A stretch of 64,000 nucleotides of DNA from contig CAJXYP010000012.1 of NCBI GenBank assembly GCA_913063225.1, positions 27,331-91,330 on the forward strand, in the 5' to 3' direction. The notes under the pieces are model-generated. The model ran no database searches. It worked only from the letters and a program-made list of their open reading frames with translations, and was not told where the DNA came from. Made by a program: the position numbers and the translations under genes. Position 1 is the first letter of the stretch. Every line of letters starts with the position of its first letter. This DNA is from an uncultured Cellvibrionales bacterium. Its GTDB lineage: Bacteria > Pseudomonadota > Gammaproteobacteria > Pseudomonadales > GM7GCV1. Shown in pieces: positions 1 through 9,046 of the stretch.

Positions 1-1
1 C

Positions 2-67
2 TGGATCGGCTTTTACAAAACCAAAGCCATCGCGATGGGCGATTACTCGCCCTTCGATAATTTGTGA
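2..67 (+). CDS. 3' end of an unidentified gene (partial)
   Basis: The frame starting at base 2 is open and reads W-I-G-F-Y-K-T-K-A-I-A-M-G-D-Y-S-P-F-D-N-L before a TGA at 65-67. The residue mix looks like a real protein end. The other two forward frames look less protein-like. The rest of the gene lies outside the window. I do not recognise the family from 21 residues. It converges on the amidohydrolase gene that ends at 209. Confidence 0.4.
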   Translation, partial: WIGFYKTKAIAMGDYSPFDNL

Positions 68-129
68 TTGAGATGAATTGGCTTTGTTGACGGGGCCTTT
101 CTTAAGCAAAAGTGCGGCCTGAATAGAAT

Positions 130-143
130 AATAGGCGCCTATT
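130..143. repeat. 14-bp perfect palindrome AATAGGCGCCTATT
   Basis: AATAGGCGCCTATT equals its own reverse complement. It sits in the 141-bp gap between two convergent gene ends, so a promoter operator is unlikely. It could be part of a weak terminator or a chance palindrome. I see nothing else clear in this gap. Confidence 0.3.
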
Positions 144-208
144 GTACGCCTGTACCGATGTTATCCCAGTTATTCTTACAATCGGAACCCCTGCCTAGAG
201 CAGGCCGC

Positions 209-1858
209 CTAGAATCCTGAATCTTGAAACACCACCTCTCCACCAACCATGGTTAGCAGGGGTTTTATATTACGAATATCGTCTACTGGAATCTCTAGAT
301 AGTCGCGGTCCAGAACTACCAAATCAGCGTACTTACCGGCTTCTAGCGTGCCCAGTTCGTCTTCCATAAAGAAAAGGTAGGCATTTGATCTAGTATGCGC
401 AATTAGCGCTTCTTGCGGTGTAATCACTTCGTCCGCTTGGTACTTCACAATATTAGGAAACACCTTACCGGCGGTATATTCCCAAATGGTATGAAAAGGA
501 TTATAGGTTGCGACAATAGTGCCGTCGGAACCCAAGCCCCAAAGTATTCCGCTGTCTTGGATCTGGCGGATTGGCGGCGAGGCAATTCCCTCAATTCGCG
601 GTTTAACCGTATGGTTGGCAATAGTGATATTCCAACCCAGATCTTTGGCCCGATGAATAGTCTCAGGCTTAATCAAATCAACATGACCAAGGGTCCAACG
701 CAAATCCGCTATAGGATATTGCTCAGCCAATCGCTCGGATACATCCAGCATGCCCACGGAGGTTCCGTCTTGCATTGCGTGCTCATTTAACTGCCAGCCG
801 TTGCGCGCGGCAGACTCTGCAATCAATGTCCATTGATCCCAAATATCGTCAGAGAATGGATTTGCCGAACCGGTTGTATCGTGCAAAAAGCCATGAACAT
901 GTTCTCCTATGCCAAACATGCCGAATTTATCATCACGCTGAAAAGGCGCTTCACGGTCGAGAAGTTCTGCCGCAGCAATTGAAGTCCGTGATGTTTCCGC
1001 CCAATAGCGTTGCGCGTAGAACACCCGTAAATCAAGATCATCTTCGGCAGCCAGTTCGATTACCGGGTCGTAGGAACCATCCAGATATCCCGCATCCCAT
1101 GTTGCGGTTATTCCCATGCTAGTTAGATAGCGGTTAAAGGCTCTAACCTCTTCTTTTCGCTCTTGCATATTGATAGCAAAAGGAAAGTACTCCAGCGCCG
1201 CGTACATCACCGCTCTGCCGTCAGCACTGCTAGTTCGCACTACTGAATCACCTGTATAAAAATCGCCCAGCGCGGGCGCCAAAATTGCTTCTGACAGGCT
1301 GTTCATAAAAAAGGCGACATAAGTTTTTTGGATAAATACCGGATTGTTTGGAGCCGCTTGATCAAGCTCTTCACGGGTAAAGCCTCCGGGCTGATCTTCA
1401 AACTGCTGTTCGTTCCAGGCACCTAGAATAAAAATCCACTGATCAGGGCCAAGTTCTTCCGCACGCTGGCTAATGCGCCTGAGAACTTCCGCTCGCGACG
1501 TAACCCCGTGAATACGAAGTTCGTAGGCCGCAAAGTTGGTCCCGCGCAAGTAGTGCAGATGGTTATCAATAAGACCGGGGATTACCGTCCTGCCTTGCAG
1601 GTCGACGATTTGAGTATTGGGGCCTGCCAGAGAGCTGATCTCTTGCGTTCCGCCCACGGCATCAATGCGCTCACCAGATACAGCTAAGGCACTGGCAATA
1701 CTAAAGTCCGCATCAACTGTAAGGATTTTGCCATTCACAAAGATGGTATCTGGGGCTGGAGCACCGTTCTCGGCCTCAACCACTTCGTCAGTTTGACTAT
1801 TGCAGCCGGACGCAAATACCGCGGCTAATAGCCAGCTAAGATGTAATTTACGATTCAT
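209..1858 (-). CDS. YtcJ-type amidohydrolase lipoprotein (copy 1)
   Basis: Metal-dependent hydrolase of the amidohydrolase-3 (YtcJ) family; the substrate is unknown. The chosen ATG gives M-N-R-K-L-H-L-S-W-L-L-A-A-V-F-A-S-G-C, a lipoprotein signal with lipobox A-S-G-C. GGGGAAAA lies just upstream. A longer frame begins 45 bases earlier (1903) but would bury the signal peptide. Family marks are the HxH metal pair in G-L-I-D-N-H-L-H-Y near residue 100, later His/Asp positions (N-E-H-A, L-G-H-V-D, G-S-D-G), and the typical ending H-T-R-S-N-A-Y...G-K-Y-A-D-L-V-V-L-D. It is the last gene of the minus-strand cluster that begins with its paralogue at 8981, so it probably acts outside the cytoplasm on a product of the same pathway. 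Confidence 0.85.
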   Translation of the reverse strand: MNRKLHLSWLLAAVFASGCNSQTDEVVEAENGAPAPDTIFVNGKILTVDADFSIASALAVSGERIDAVGGTQEISSLAGPNTQIVDLQGRTVIPGLIDNHLHYLRGTNFAAYELRIHGVTSRAEVLRRISQRAEELGPDQWIFILGAWNEQQFEDQPGGFTREELDQAAPNNPVFIQKTYVAFFMNSLSEAILAPALGDFYTGDSVVRTSSADGRAVMYAALEYFPFAINMQERKEEVRAFNRYLTSMGITATWDAGYLDGSYDPVIELAAEDDLDLRVFYAQRYWAETSRTSIAAAELLDREAPFQRDDKFGMFGIGEHVHGFLHDTTGSANPFSDDIWDQWTLIAESAARNGWQLNEHAMQDGTSVGMLDVSERLAEQYPIADLRWTLGHVDLIKPETIHRAKDLGWNITIANHTVKPRIEGIASPPIRQIQDSGILWGLGSDGTIVATYNPFHTIWEYTAGKVFPNIVKYQADEVITPQEALIAHTRSNAYLFFMEDELGTLEAGKYADLVVLDRDYLEIPVDDIRNIKPLLTMVGGEVVFQDSGF

Positions 1859-1932
1859 TTTTCCCCAAAAAAGATCGGCAACAGCGTTAGCGTTGTCGGT
1901 CATTTACATTACTACCTTTATGACTATAGGTA

Positions 1933-2556
1933 TTAGTCTGCCAGCTGGAATCGGTGCGGCATTGTTAGCTCTTCGGGAGTGTATTCACCCTTGCGAAGCG
2001 TCCATGTTTGCAGCACAGCGATCGCTGCATCGACTGAACAGTCGTCAAAAGTCATGCGCCGGATCAGCGGAATAGTGGAGTTATCTGCAGGTGGCCGAGC
2101 GCCAACTGCAGCCAACCGACCACCTCCGGGTATGCTGATCGTGCCAATAGTCAGACACAGATCCGGCGCCATATCTGGTGTTATTGTGCCGTCGTCGTGC
2201 ATGGTAATTTGTTGCGCAATCTCGCCATTACAGGGCTCTGCTGCCACATAAGAATGGTGCTTCGGCTCTTGTAATGTCATACATACATCCCAGTGGGGAA
2301 GTACAAATTCACCTTCGGCAATAGATGCCTCATCAAAGCCTTGGTCTATCTGAACGCCGCCCATATACAAAAAACAATCGTGGCCCTGAAAACCACCAAT
2401 TGGCATAGCGCCGGCTAGGTGCGCAAAAAGATCAACGCACCAACCGCGTGTTTCATCCTGAGTATCCACCAATTTAATTTCAACCATGTCAGCATTTGCC
2501 GCTGACACTTGGAAGATCGCCAATAGAGTAGTAATTACTAGTATATTAATTTTCAT
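1933..2556 (-). CDS. Small secreted Cys-rich protein, possibly beta-trefoil (copy 1)
   Basis: A 207-residue protein with a Sec signal (M-K-I-N-I-L-V-I-T-T...S-A-A-N-A) and an ideal AAGGAGAG ribosome site. The mature part has several spaced cysteines in R-G-W-C-V-D-L, H-D-C-F-L-Y, V-C-M-T-L, P-C-N-G and D-L-C-L-T-I. The Q-Q-I-T-M-H-D-D-G-T-I...D-L-C-L-T stretch resembles ricin-B/beta-trefoil repeats. That fold is inferred, not proven. A paralogue lies at 16037-16591. It sits 11 bp after the cytochrome c gene, so the two are probably co-transcribed. Function is unknown; carbohydrate binding is possible. Confidence 0.65.
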   Translation of the reverse strand: MKINILVITTLLAIFQVSAANADMVEIKLVDTQDETRGWCVDLFAHLAGAMPIGGFQGHDCFLYMGGVQIDQGFDEASIAEGEFVLPHWDVCMTLQEPKHHSYVAAEPCNGEIAQQITMHDDGTITPDMAPDLCLTIGTISIPGGGRLAAVGARPPADNSTIPLIRRMTFDDCSVDAAIAVLQTWTLRKGEYTPEELTMPHRFQLAD

Positions 2557-2567
2557 TTGGCTCTCCT

Positions 2568-3308
2568 TTATAAAGTCATTATGTAGGCAACAACATCAGC
2601 AATTGCTTGCTCGTCTGCCAAGGTTTTTGCAAAAAGTGCCATTTGCGGACCATACACATCGCTTGGATCCGCCCCTCTGATTCCATCTCTGAAGTACTGC
2701 AGCTGTCTTTCCATATACCAGTCGGTTTGATTAACCAGCTTGGGAGAACCCAGCAGCACGTTGCCGTTGCCGTTTATGCCATGACAAGCAATACAGGCAC
2801 TAACGTATATTTCTTCGCCTTTAGCCACATCAGGCTCGCTTGGATGCTGTAGAGCGGCGTATTTTGAGCGCCAAATAAATGGTCTATCAGTGCCAGCCAC
2901 CTCACCGCGGGCCAATTCTGGCGGCGCACCGGGCTCCATATCTTCTATGTATTCCGCAATATTTTTAATAGTGGCGTCGTTTCTGACCATGCCGGAAACA
3001 ATAGACATCTGAACACCGGGCACATCATCGTAGTGCGTGCCGCGAATACGGTTTCTAAAATTATGCAGCTGTCTTTCAACATACCAGGCTTCCATACCGG
3101 CTAGCGCTGGCGCATCCAAAGCAGGCCCACCTTGACCCTGAGTACCGTGACAAAAGGCGCAGGTAGGAAATAGTTCTTCTCCAGACATACCCTGCCGCGA
3201 ATCCATCGGATACATTTGCGCAGTGGCGCCCTGCATCATCGCTAGACCAAACAGAACCAAACCGGCAAAAATTCCACGCCGATATCCAAATATATTTGTT
3301 TTTATCAT
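2568..3308 (-). CDS. Dihaem cytochrome c (c4-like)
   Basis: Exported electron-transfer protein of 246 residues with a signal peptide ending near A-T-A-Q. It has two class I cytochrome c domains, each with a CXXCH haem site: C-A-F-C-H near residue 50 and C-I-A-C-H near residue 172. Each is followed by a G-x-G-G/G-N-G segment. The repeated M-E-R-Q-L-Q-Y-F-R-D / V-E-R-Q-L-H-N-F-R-N segment shows an internal duplication, as in cytochrome c4. Its place between sulfatase genes and a secreted small protein suggests a periplasmic electron acceptor for an oxidoreductase, but none is encoded directly beside it. Confidence 0.9.
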   Translation of the reverse strand: MIKTNIFGYRRGIFAGLVLFGLAMMQGATAQMYPMDSRQGMSGEELFPTCAFCHGTQGQGGPALDAPALAGMEAWYVERQLHNFRNRIRGTHYDDVPGVQMSIVSGMVRNDATIKNIAEYIEDMEPGAPPELARGEVAGTDRPFIWRSKYAALQHPSEPDVAKGEEIYVSACIACHGINGNGNVLLGSPKLVNQTDWYMERQLQYFRDGIRGADPSDVYGPQMALFAKTLADEQAIADVVAYIMTL

Positions 3309-3401
3309 CTAAAAGATCCCCTCTTGTCTAATCTTTAACTGGGCAACAGCACCTAGTTATCAATAGGACTACCAACCCAGGATTACCCTACCTATAAAAA
3401 T

Positions 3402-4865
3402 CTAATTACTTCCTCGAACAGCAGTTTCGGCCCAAGGCTCATCAACTTCTGGCAAGCGAATATCATAGTTCCAGCCATCCCCGTCTGTATTACCAAAATA
3501 CTCTCCAGGTCTTTTCCCACCCGGCAGAACTCCCTTAGAGGGAACACTGGGAATCGCTTCAATTAGTGCTAATAATTCCGCTAGTTTCTCGGGATTACTC
3601 TCTGACAAATCATTGGTTTCAGTGGGATCATCCAATACGTTGAAAAGTCCAATCTGTTGCAAATCACCTTGACCATGTCGCACCACTTTTAGAGGCCAAT
3701 CAAAAGAGGCTCTAGAATTGCCGACCCCGATAGTAGTAAGCGCTCGATCAATTTGCTCGCCTCGAGCAATTGCTCCCCACATGCTTTGCCCATAAGGGTC
3801 AATAGCATCCGCCGGATCTCCACCTGCGGCTTCAAGTAAGGTTGGTAACCAGTCATGCACAGCGATGGGCTGCTCAAGAATTCCGCCTTCAACCTGACCA
3901 GGCCACCAAATGGACCCTGGTACTCGCATGCCGCCCTCGTAGGATTGGCCTTTGCCCATGCGCAAATCGCCATTACTGGCACCCTGATCCAAGGCTCCGC
4001 CATTATCACTGGAAAATACAATAATGGTGTCTTGCAAAATACCTTCTGCATCGAGGGAAGCGATTACTTCACCGATAGCCGCATCTACCTGAGTTACCAT
4101 TTCTGCATACACCCTCCGATCGCCTGCCTCTACATCAGAATTCAAACCACTATTTACTGGCGTAAATTGCAGTGGCGAATGCGGCGCGTTGTAAGTGAGG
4201 TACATAAAAAAGGGACTTTCTGAATCGCGACCTGCAATCACACGAATGGCATCCTCGGTAAGCAAGTCAGTCGCATGGCCTTCTTCGCGCAGCGTTTGAC
4301 CATTGCGCTGCCAATCAAGCGCCTGATGATAGACATGGGTGTAAAAATCGATCCAGCCTCCAAGAAATCCATAGTGGTAATCAAAACCACGGGAGGTAGG
4401 CCAAAAATCCGTATTGCCAATGCCCAGATGCCACTTGCCGACCATATACGTCTGATAGCCCATATCTTTGAAATACTCCGGCATCAGCTTCAATTCCAAT
4501 GGCACTCCGGTGTGATCACCCATTGGCCCATCAACGCCATAATCCAAAGGATTGTGTCCGGTCAGAAGCGCTGTACGAGTTGGACTGCAAATCGGATATA
4601 CGTAGTTGCGGTCCAGCTGAACACCTGTGGCAGCAAGCTCATCCAAATTTGGTGTGGCAATTTCACTACCGTTGTAGCCAACATCGTTAAAGCCCATATC
4701 ATCCACTAGGATAAATAGGACGTTTGGCTGAGAATTAGAAGGGCTAGCGGACAGATTTGAGGAATCAGGCATCGCAGCTTGATCAGGGACAACCTCTGTC
4801 GAATCTGAGCAGGCCACCACCATAAAGGCGGCCGTTATCAATATGACAAAATTAAAGCTCTTCAT
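3402..4865 (-). CDS. Type I sulfatase lipoprotein (copy 1)
   Basis: Sulfate-ester hydrolase of the alkaline-phosphatase superfamily, 487 residues. Lipoprotein signal with Cys19 in V-V-A-C. Metal-binding D-D at 55-56 (I-L-V-D-D-M-G). The formylglycine site C-S-P-T-R begins at Cys93 and is followed by T-A-L-L-T-G. V-G-K-W-H-L-G and S-S-D-N-G-G are also present. Activity requires conversion of Cys93 to formylglycine by a maturase. The FGE-like gene at 25076 lacks the catalytic cysteines, so the maturase must be encoded elsewhere. The gene overlaps the end of the second sulfatase by 14 bp, so the two are translationally coupled. Substrate cannot be read from sequence. Confidence 0.93.
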   Translation of the reverse strand: MKSFNFVILITAAFMVVACSDSTEVVPDQAAMPDSSNLSASPSNSQPNVLFILVDDMGFNDVGYNGSEIATPNLDELAATGVQLDRNYVYPICSPTRTALLTGHNPLDYGVDGPMGDHTGVPLELKLMPEYFKDMGYQTYMVGKWHLGIGNTDFWPTSRGFDYHYGFLGGWIDFYTHVYHQALDWQRNGQTLREEGHATDLLTEDAIRVIAGRDSESPFFMYLTYNAPHSPLQFTPVNSGLNSDVEAGDRRVYAEMVTQVDAAIGEVIASLDAEGILQDTIIVFSSDNGGALDQGASNGDLRMGKGQSYEGGMRVPGSIWWPGQVEGGILEQPIAVHDWLPTLLEAAGGDPADAIDPYGQSMWGAIARGEQIDRALTTIGVGNSRASFDWPLKVVRHGQGDLQQIGLFNVLDDPTETNDLSESNPEKLAELLALIEAIPSVPSKGVLPGGKRPGEYFGNTDGDGWNYDIRLPEVDEPWAETAVRGSN

Positions 4866-6312
4866 AATATTCCGGTAATGTTCCGTTGGTTACCGCTTCG
4901 GCCCATGGCTCCTTAATACCGATGTGACGCGCGTCGTAAGTCGGCACATCGGCTGGGTAGTAGCGTGGAGAGTTATTGAACACAGGTTCAAGCCTATTTA
5001 CTTCTGGCACTGGCATAGCCGCTATTTCGGCTATCAATCGTGCTGCTATCTCGGGATTAATCGCGGCTAAATCATTCTGCTCACTAGGGTCATCAACCAC
5101 ATTGAATAGGCTATAACTTTGCTCACCGGTTTCGGCATTCTCAATGGCCACAAGCTTCAACGGCCATTCAAAAACACCCAGGCTGCCTGTTGCACCCATA
5201 ACAACGGTATTCCGTTCTATCTCTACTCCATCGGTAATAGCTGCCCACATACTCTGGCCGTAGGCATCAACTACGACTTCAGAATCACCGCCAACTGCGT
5301 CCAATAGCGTCGGTAACCAATCATGTACCGCAATAGGCTGCTCTAAAAGACCGCCTGAATCGATGGTTCCAACCCAGCTTATTAACCCGGGAACCCGCAT
5401 TCCACCCTCTAAAGCATCACGCTTTGCGCCGCGTAAAATACCGTTGCTGGCACCGAGGCCAGGAACACCACCGTTGTCGCTGGAGAAAATCACTATGGTC
5501 TCTTCCAGAATGCCCTGCGCTTCCAGGGTATCCAATACTCGACCAATACCGCCATCTAAATGGGTAACCATCTCTGCGTAAACGCTGCGGTCGCTGATCT
5601 CAGGGTAATTATTCAGATCAGAGTAAGTTGGTGGATGCTGCAAAGGACTATGGGGCGCGTTGTAAGCAAGCCACATCAGAAATGGCTGTCCCTCGTTTCG
5701 ACCTTCAATAATACTGACGGCCTCGTCTGTCATCAGGTCTGTTGCGTGACCTTCTTCGTGAACCGAAACGCCGTCGCGCTGCCAATCCAGCCTTTCAGCA
5801 AATACATGGGTATAAAAATCTACCCAACCACCGAGAAGTCCGTAGTAACTGTCAAAACCTTTGGCCGATGGCCAAGCGCTGGTTTCAGAAAGCCCTAAAT
5901 GCCACTTACCAATCATATGGGTCTGATAACCCAGATCTTTGAAGTACTCAGGCATTATTTTTAGGTCAGCAGGCAAGCTGGCGTAGTCGTCGATAGGTCC
6001 GGTAATGCCCATATCTAATGGGCTTTTACCTGATAGCAGCGCAGCTCTGGTGGGGCTGCATACAGGGTAAACGTAATTACGGTCGAGCTGCATGCCATCT
6101 AGGGCTAGCTGATCCAGGTTGGGCGTGGCAATTTCACTGCCGAGGTAACCGACATCACCAAAACCCATATCATCAACCATTATAAAAATTACATTTGGCT
6201 GCGAAGGAGCCGCTGCAGAAACTTGCGGCATGCTGCTTGCCATATCTTCAGTGGATTCGGAGCACGCCGCTAGTAACAATATGCTCAATAAAATCAGGCT
6301 ACTTCTAATCAA
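4852..6312 (-). CDS. Type I sulfatase lipoprotein (copy 2), TTG start
   Basis: Paralogue of the adjacent sulfatase with the same layout: lipobox L-A-A-C (Cys17), V-D-D-M-G-F-G-D, formylglycine site C-S-P-T-R at Cys85, I-G-K-W-H-L-G, S-S-D-N-G-G. I chose a TTG start at 6310-6312. It puts L-I-R-S-S-L-I-L-L-S at the very N-terminus and has GGGGAAAG about five bases upstream. A longer frame (from 6381) adds 23 hydrophilic residues before the signal and overlaps the upstream gene. It is longer than copy 1 at the C-terminus, ending near E-P-W-A-E-A-V. The two copies probably act on related sulfated substrates. Confidence 0.92.
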   Translation of the reverse strand: MIRSSLILLSILLLAACSESTEDMASSMPQVSAAAPSQPNVIFIMVDDMGFGDVGYLGSEIATPNLDQLALDGMQLDRNYVYPVCSPTRAALLSGKSPLDMGITGPIDDYASLPADLKIMPEYFKDLGYQTHMIGKWHLGLSETSAWPSAKGFDSYYGLLGGWVDFYTHVFAERLDWQRDGVSVHEEGHATDLMTDEAVSIIEGRNEGQPFLMWLAYNAPHSPLQHPPTYSDLNNYPEISDRSVYAEMVTHLDGGIGRVLDTLEAQGILEETIVIFSSDNGGVPGLGASNGILRGAKRDALEGGMRVPGLISWVGTIDSGGLLEQPIAVHDWLPTLLDAVGGDSEVVVDAYGQSMWAAITDGVEIERNTVVMGATGSLGVFEWPLKLVAIENAETGEQSYSLFNVVDDPSEQNDLAAINPEIAARLIAEIAAMPVPEVNRLEPVFNNSPRYYPADVPTYDARHIGIKEPWAEAVTNGTLPEYYEEL

Positions 6313-6364
6313 CTTTCTTTCCCCATTTGTCCAAATTTTTCTGAATCTCTGTGCCGCAGCCCAT

Positions 6365-7300
6365 CTATTCAATTGATGCATATCCCAATGAAACCAGATA
6401 ATTACTTATCAGAGTGAATACTTGACTTCGATGTTCCGGTCTGCGGAAAAAATGATCCGCACCTGATATGAGATGAAACTTGGTTTGATTTCCCGCCTCA
6501 CCATACTGTTGATGGAATGCCATTGCAGGCTCAAAGGCAACTGTTGTATCGGCGTTGCCATGAATAAATAGTGCAGGCGGCATGTCAGCAGCAACGTAAT
6601 TCGCTGGAACAAAGTCATCCATGCTATAGCCTTCGGGCACCATTGAATTTTCTGAATTGTCCGTGCGAGAAACCGGCACAGACCAAAGAATCATGTGGTT
6701 CGGAACCGAACTAACCTCAAGATTCTCTGTGATCTCATCAAACTCATCAATAACGCCAGTGGTGAGCGCGAGATAGGCGCCTGCAGAATGGCCGGACATA
6801 ACAATACGATCTGGATCTATTCCTAAGTCGCTGGCGTTTTCTCGTAACCAACGAACCGAAGATTTAGCGTCTGAAATTATTTCATCGAGCGTACGGTCTG
6901 GCGTATCCAATAGACGATATGCAATCGAGACTACGGCAATACCCTCGGGAATAAGCCGCGCAGCTAGGTCATAACCCTGCTGAGGACTACCCTGTCGCAA
7001 GCCACCACCGTGCATAAAAATTAGTGCGGCTATTTTGTCGCTAGTGCTATGGCCATCTGGAGTGAATATGTGTGCACTAAGCTCAGAATCACCGACAGTT
7101 TTATAGCTTTGTATCGAGCTGGGTTCTATTAGGGAACGACCATCGCCGGGAGGTGGTGGCGGCCGAACGGGTGCTTGTGCGGCATTTTCCAATGCAATTT
7201 CTATGGCCGCGTCCATTTCGGCATTTTCAGGCGCCAAACTGTCACAGGCGGACAGAAAAACTGCCACCACCACTGCAATAGAAATCAAATATCTAGTCAT
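6365..7300 (-). CDS. Alpha/beta hydrolase (HSL/BD-FAE-type esterase) lipoprotein
   Basis: Carboxylesterase-like enzyme. The chosen ATG gives M-T-R-Y-L-I-S-I-A-V-V-V-A-V-F-L-S-A-C, a lipoprotein signal, with CGGGGGTG upstream. A longer frame from 7369 would place 23 Arg-rich residues in front. H-G-G-G is the oxyanion motif, G-H-S-A-G holds the nucleophile Ser, and G-N-A-D-T-T and G-A-D-H-F-F supply the Asp and His. A proline-rich linker (P-V-R-P-P-P-P-P) follows the signal. It lies between YtcJ copy 2 and the sulfatases in one transcription unit, so it probably removes an ester group from the same kind of substrate. Confidence 0.88.
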   Translation of the reverse strand: MTRYLISIAVVVAVFLSACDSLAPENAEMDAAIEIALENAAQAPVRPPPPPGDGRSLIEPSSIQSYKTVGDSELSAHIFTPDGHSTSDKIAALIFMHGGGLRQGSPQQGYDLAARLIPEGIAVVSIAYRLLDTPDRTLDEIISDAKSSVRWLRENASDLGIDPDRIVMSGHSAGAYLALTTGVIDEFDEITENLEVSSVPNHMILWSVPVSRTDNSENSMVPEGYSMDDFVPANYVAADMPPALFIHGNADTTVAFEPAMAFHQQYGEAGNQTKFHLISGADHFFRRPEHRSQVFTLISNYLVSLGYASIE

Positions 7301-7340
7301 CAGACGCACCCCCGAGAATCTAAAACGACACCCAAATAAA

Positions 7341-8981
7341 CTAAGGCACCATCTCTGACGAAGCATCATAAACTACGCGCCCGCCAACCATCGTTATCAC
7401 CGGTTGAATATCAAAGATCTGGTCTACCGGAATATTCATATAATCTCGGTCAAGCACAACCAAATCTGCCAACTTGCCAACTTCTAAACTGCCAAGGTCA
7501 TCTTCTTTGTGCAGCAAAAAAGCGTTGCTTCGCGTGTGAGCAATCAAAGCCTCTTCACGAGTCACCGGTTCTTCATTAATGGTTTGGCCGTTGATGGACT
7601 TACCTGTTGTTACCCAGCCTAGAGTAATAAAAGGCTGATAAGCAGAGACAACGCTGGCGTCTGTACCTAAACCCCAAACAATACCGCTGTCTTGCATGGC
7701 ACGAATATTAGGCTGTAAGAAGGGAGGCATATTCATAGCCACCTGATGCACCGCCAAGGTGACGCCTAGATCTTTGGCGCGCTCAATACTTGCTTCCGAG
7801 ATGGTTAAAACATGCTCCAGACTCCAACGCAATGGGGCCAAAGGAGTTACCGCATCTACCTGCTCCCATGCATCTAGAATGCTGTTGATAGTGACATCCA
7901 TCATTGAATGCTCATTGATGCGAAAGCCGCCAGATGCCGCAGCCTGAGAAATCTGCCGGAACTCTTCCACAACCTCATCGGAATATGGCTCGGTAACATT
8001 TGGCAGGTCAAACATGGGAAGGTACACATGCTCACCAATACCCAAAAGACCAAGATAGTCATCTGTGCTGTTCGCGATATTGTTATTGATTAGCTCTACC
8101 GTGGCAGGAATATCCGCTGCACCGTAGGCCTGATATTTAAGTGTGTGCCAAACACGCAGATCAAGCGGGCCATTTTCAGACATGCGATCAAGAAGGCTTA
8201 TATCTCCTTCCGGCGGGCGGCCAACATCATAGACACTGGTTAGACCGGCCTTATTTAGCGCCGCAATAACATCCAGGACGTTTTGCTCTAGCTGCGCTGC
8301 GCTTACAGGAGGCATTTGCTCATTGAGTAAGCCGTAAGGTGGCTCAGCAACGATGTAGGGAGTACCCAGTTTTGATCCGTCAGCGGGGTTGGCGCCAACT
8401 GCCTCTATAGCGAGAGTATTTGCATAAGCGTGGGTATAAAGAATTTGTAGGAACAAGGGATTATTTGGTGCTGCTGCATCCAGCTCTTCCAAGGTAAAAC
8501 CACCGGCTTGATCTGCAAACTGACCTTCACTCCAGCCACCCTGAACCATTATCCATTCACCCGGCTCCATGCTGGCTGCTTTTTCAGTTATTACATCCAA
8601 AGCGGCTTGCCGGGTATTTTTCCCGTCGATACGCGCCTGTAAATTCCAGCGCTGGGGCATGCGAATAAAATGCATATGATTATCGATCAAACCGGGAATT
8701 ACCGTTTTGCCTTCAAGGTCAATAACCACCGTGGAATCGTCAGCCAATTCGCTAATTGAAATGCTGTCACCGACAGAAACAATGCGATCGTCCTTGATAG
8801 CTAAGGCACCAGCAACACTAAATTCGTCATCGACGGTAAGCACTTTGCCATTAATAAGAATGGTGTCGGGAGCATTGGATGCCATTACTTCAGGCATCGC
8901 CTCAGTAGTGGAGCGGCCCTCGCAGGCAGACAAAACAAATGTGGCTGCCATTAGGGCTGCCGTTAAGATTCTATAATTCAT
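7341..8981 (-). CDS. YtcJ-type amidohydrolase lipoprotein (copy 2)
   Basis: Paralogue of the gene at 209-1858, 546 residues, same family and export route: lipobox L-S-A-C-E and start preceded by GGGGGAGTA. HxH in G-L-I-D-N-H-M-H-F, then N-E-H-S-M, L-E-H-V-L, G-T-D-A-S, and the family ending H-T-R-S-N-A-F...G-K-L-A-D-L-V-V-L-D-R-D-Y-M-N-I-P. It is the first gene of the cluster 8981-209. Having the two copies at both ends of one unit suggests related but non-identical substrates. Confidence 0.87.
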   Translation of the reverse strand: MNYRILTAALMAATFVLSACEGRSTTEAMPEVMASNAPDTILINGKVLTVDDEFSVAGALAIKDDRIVSVGDSISISELADDSTVVIDLEGKTVIPGLIDNHMHFIRMPQRWNLQARIDGKNTRQAALDVITEKAASMEPGEWIMVQGGWSEGQFADQAGGFTLEELDAAAPNNPLFLQILYTHAYANTLAIEAVGANPADGSKLGTPYIVAEPPYGLLNEQMPPVSAAQLEQNVLDVIAALNKAGLTSVYDVGRPPEGDISLLDRMSENGPLDLRVWHTLKYQAYGAADIPATVELINNNIANSTDDYLGLLGIGEHVYLPMFDLPNVTEPYSDEVVEEFRQISQAAASGGFRINEHSMMDVTINSILDAWEQVDAVTPLAPLRWSLEHVLTISEASIERAKDLGVTLAVHQVAMNMPPFLQPNIRAMQDSGIVWGLGTDASVVSAYQPFITLGWVTTGKSINGQTINEEPVTREEALIAHTRSNAFLLHKEDDLGSLEVGKLADLVVLDRDYMNIPVDQIFDIQPVITMVGGRVVYDASSEMVP

Positions 8982-9046
8982 TACTCCCCCGAATTATTTA
9001 CTTACTTCTTTAACTAACGCTATCTAACTTAACTCTCTTGCGAACC

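Noticed and set aside
114..208. GCGGCCTG (114-121) and CAGGCCGC (201-208) form an inverted repeat
   Set aside because: The arms are only 8 bp and 79 bases apart; this is expected by chance and no stem-loop logic follows.
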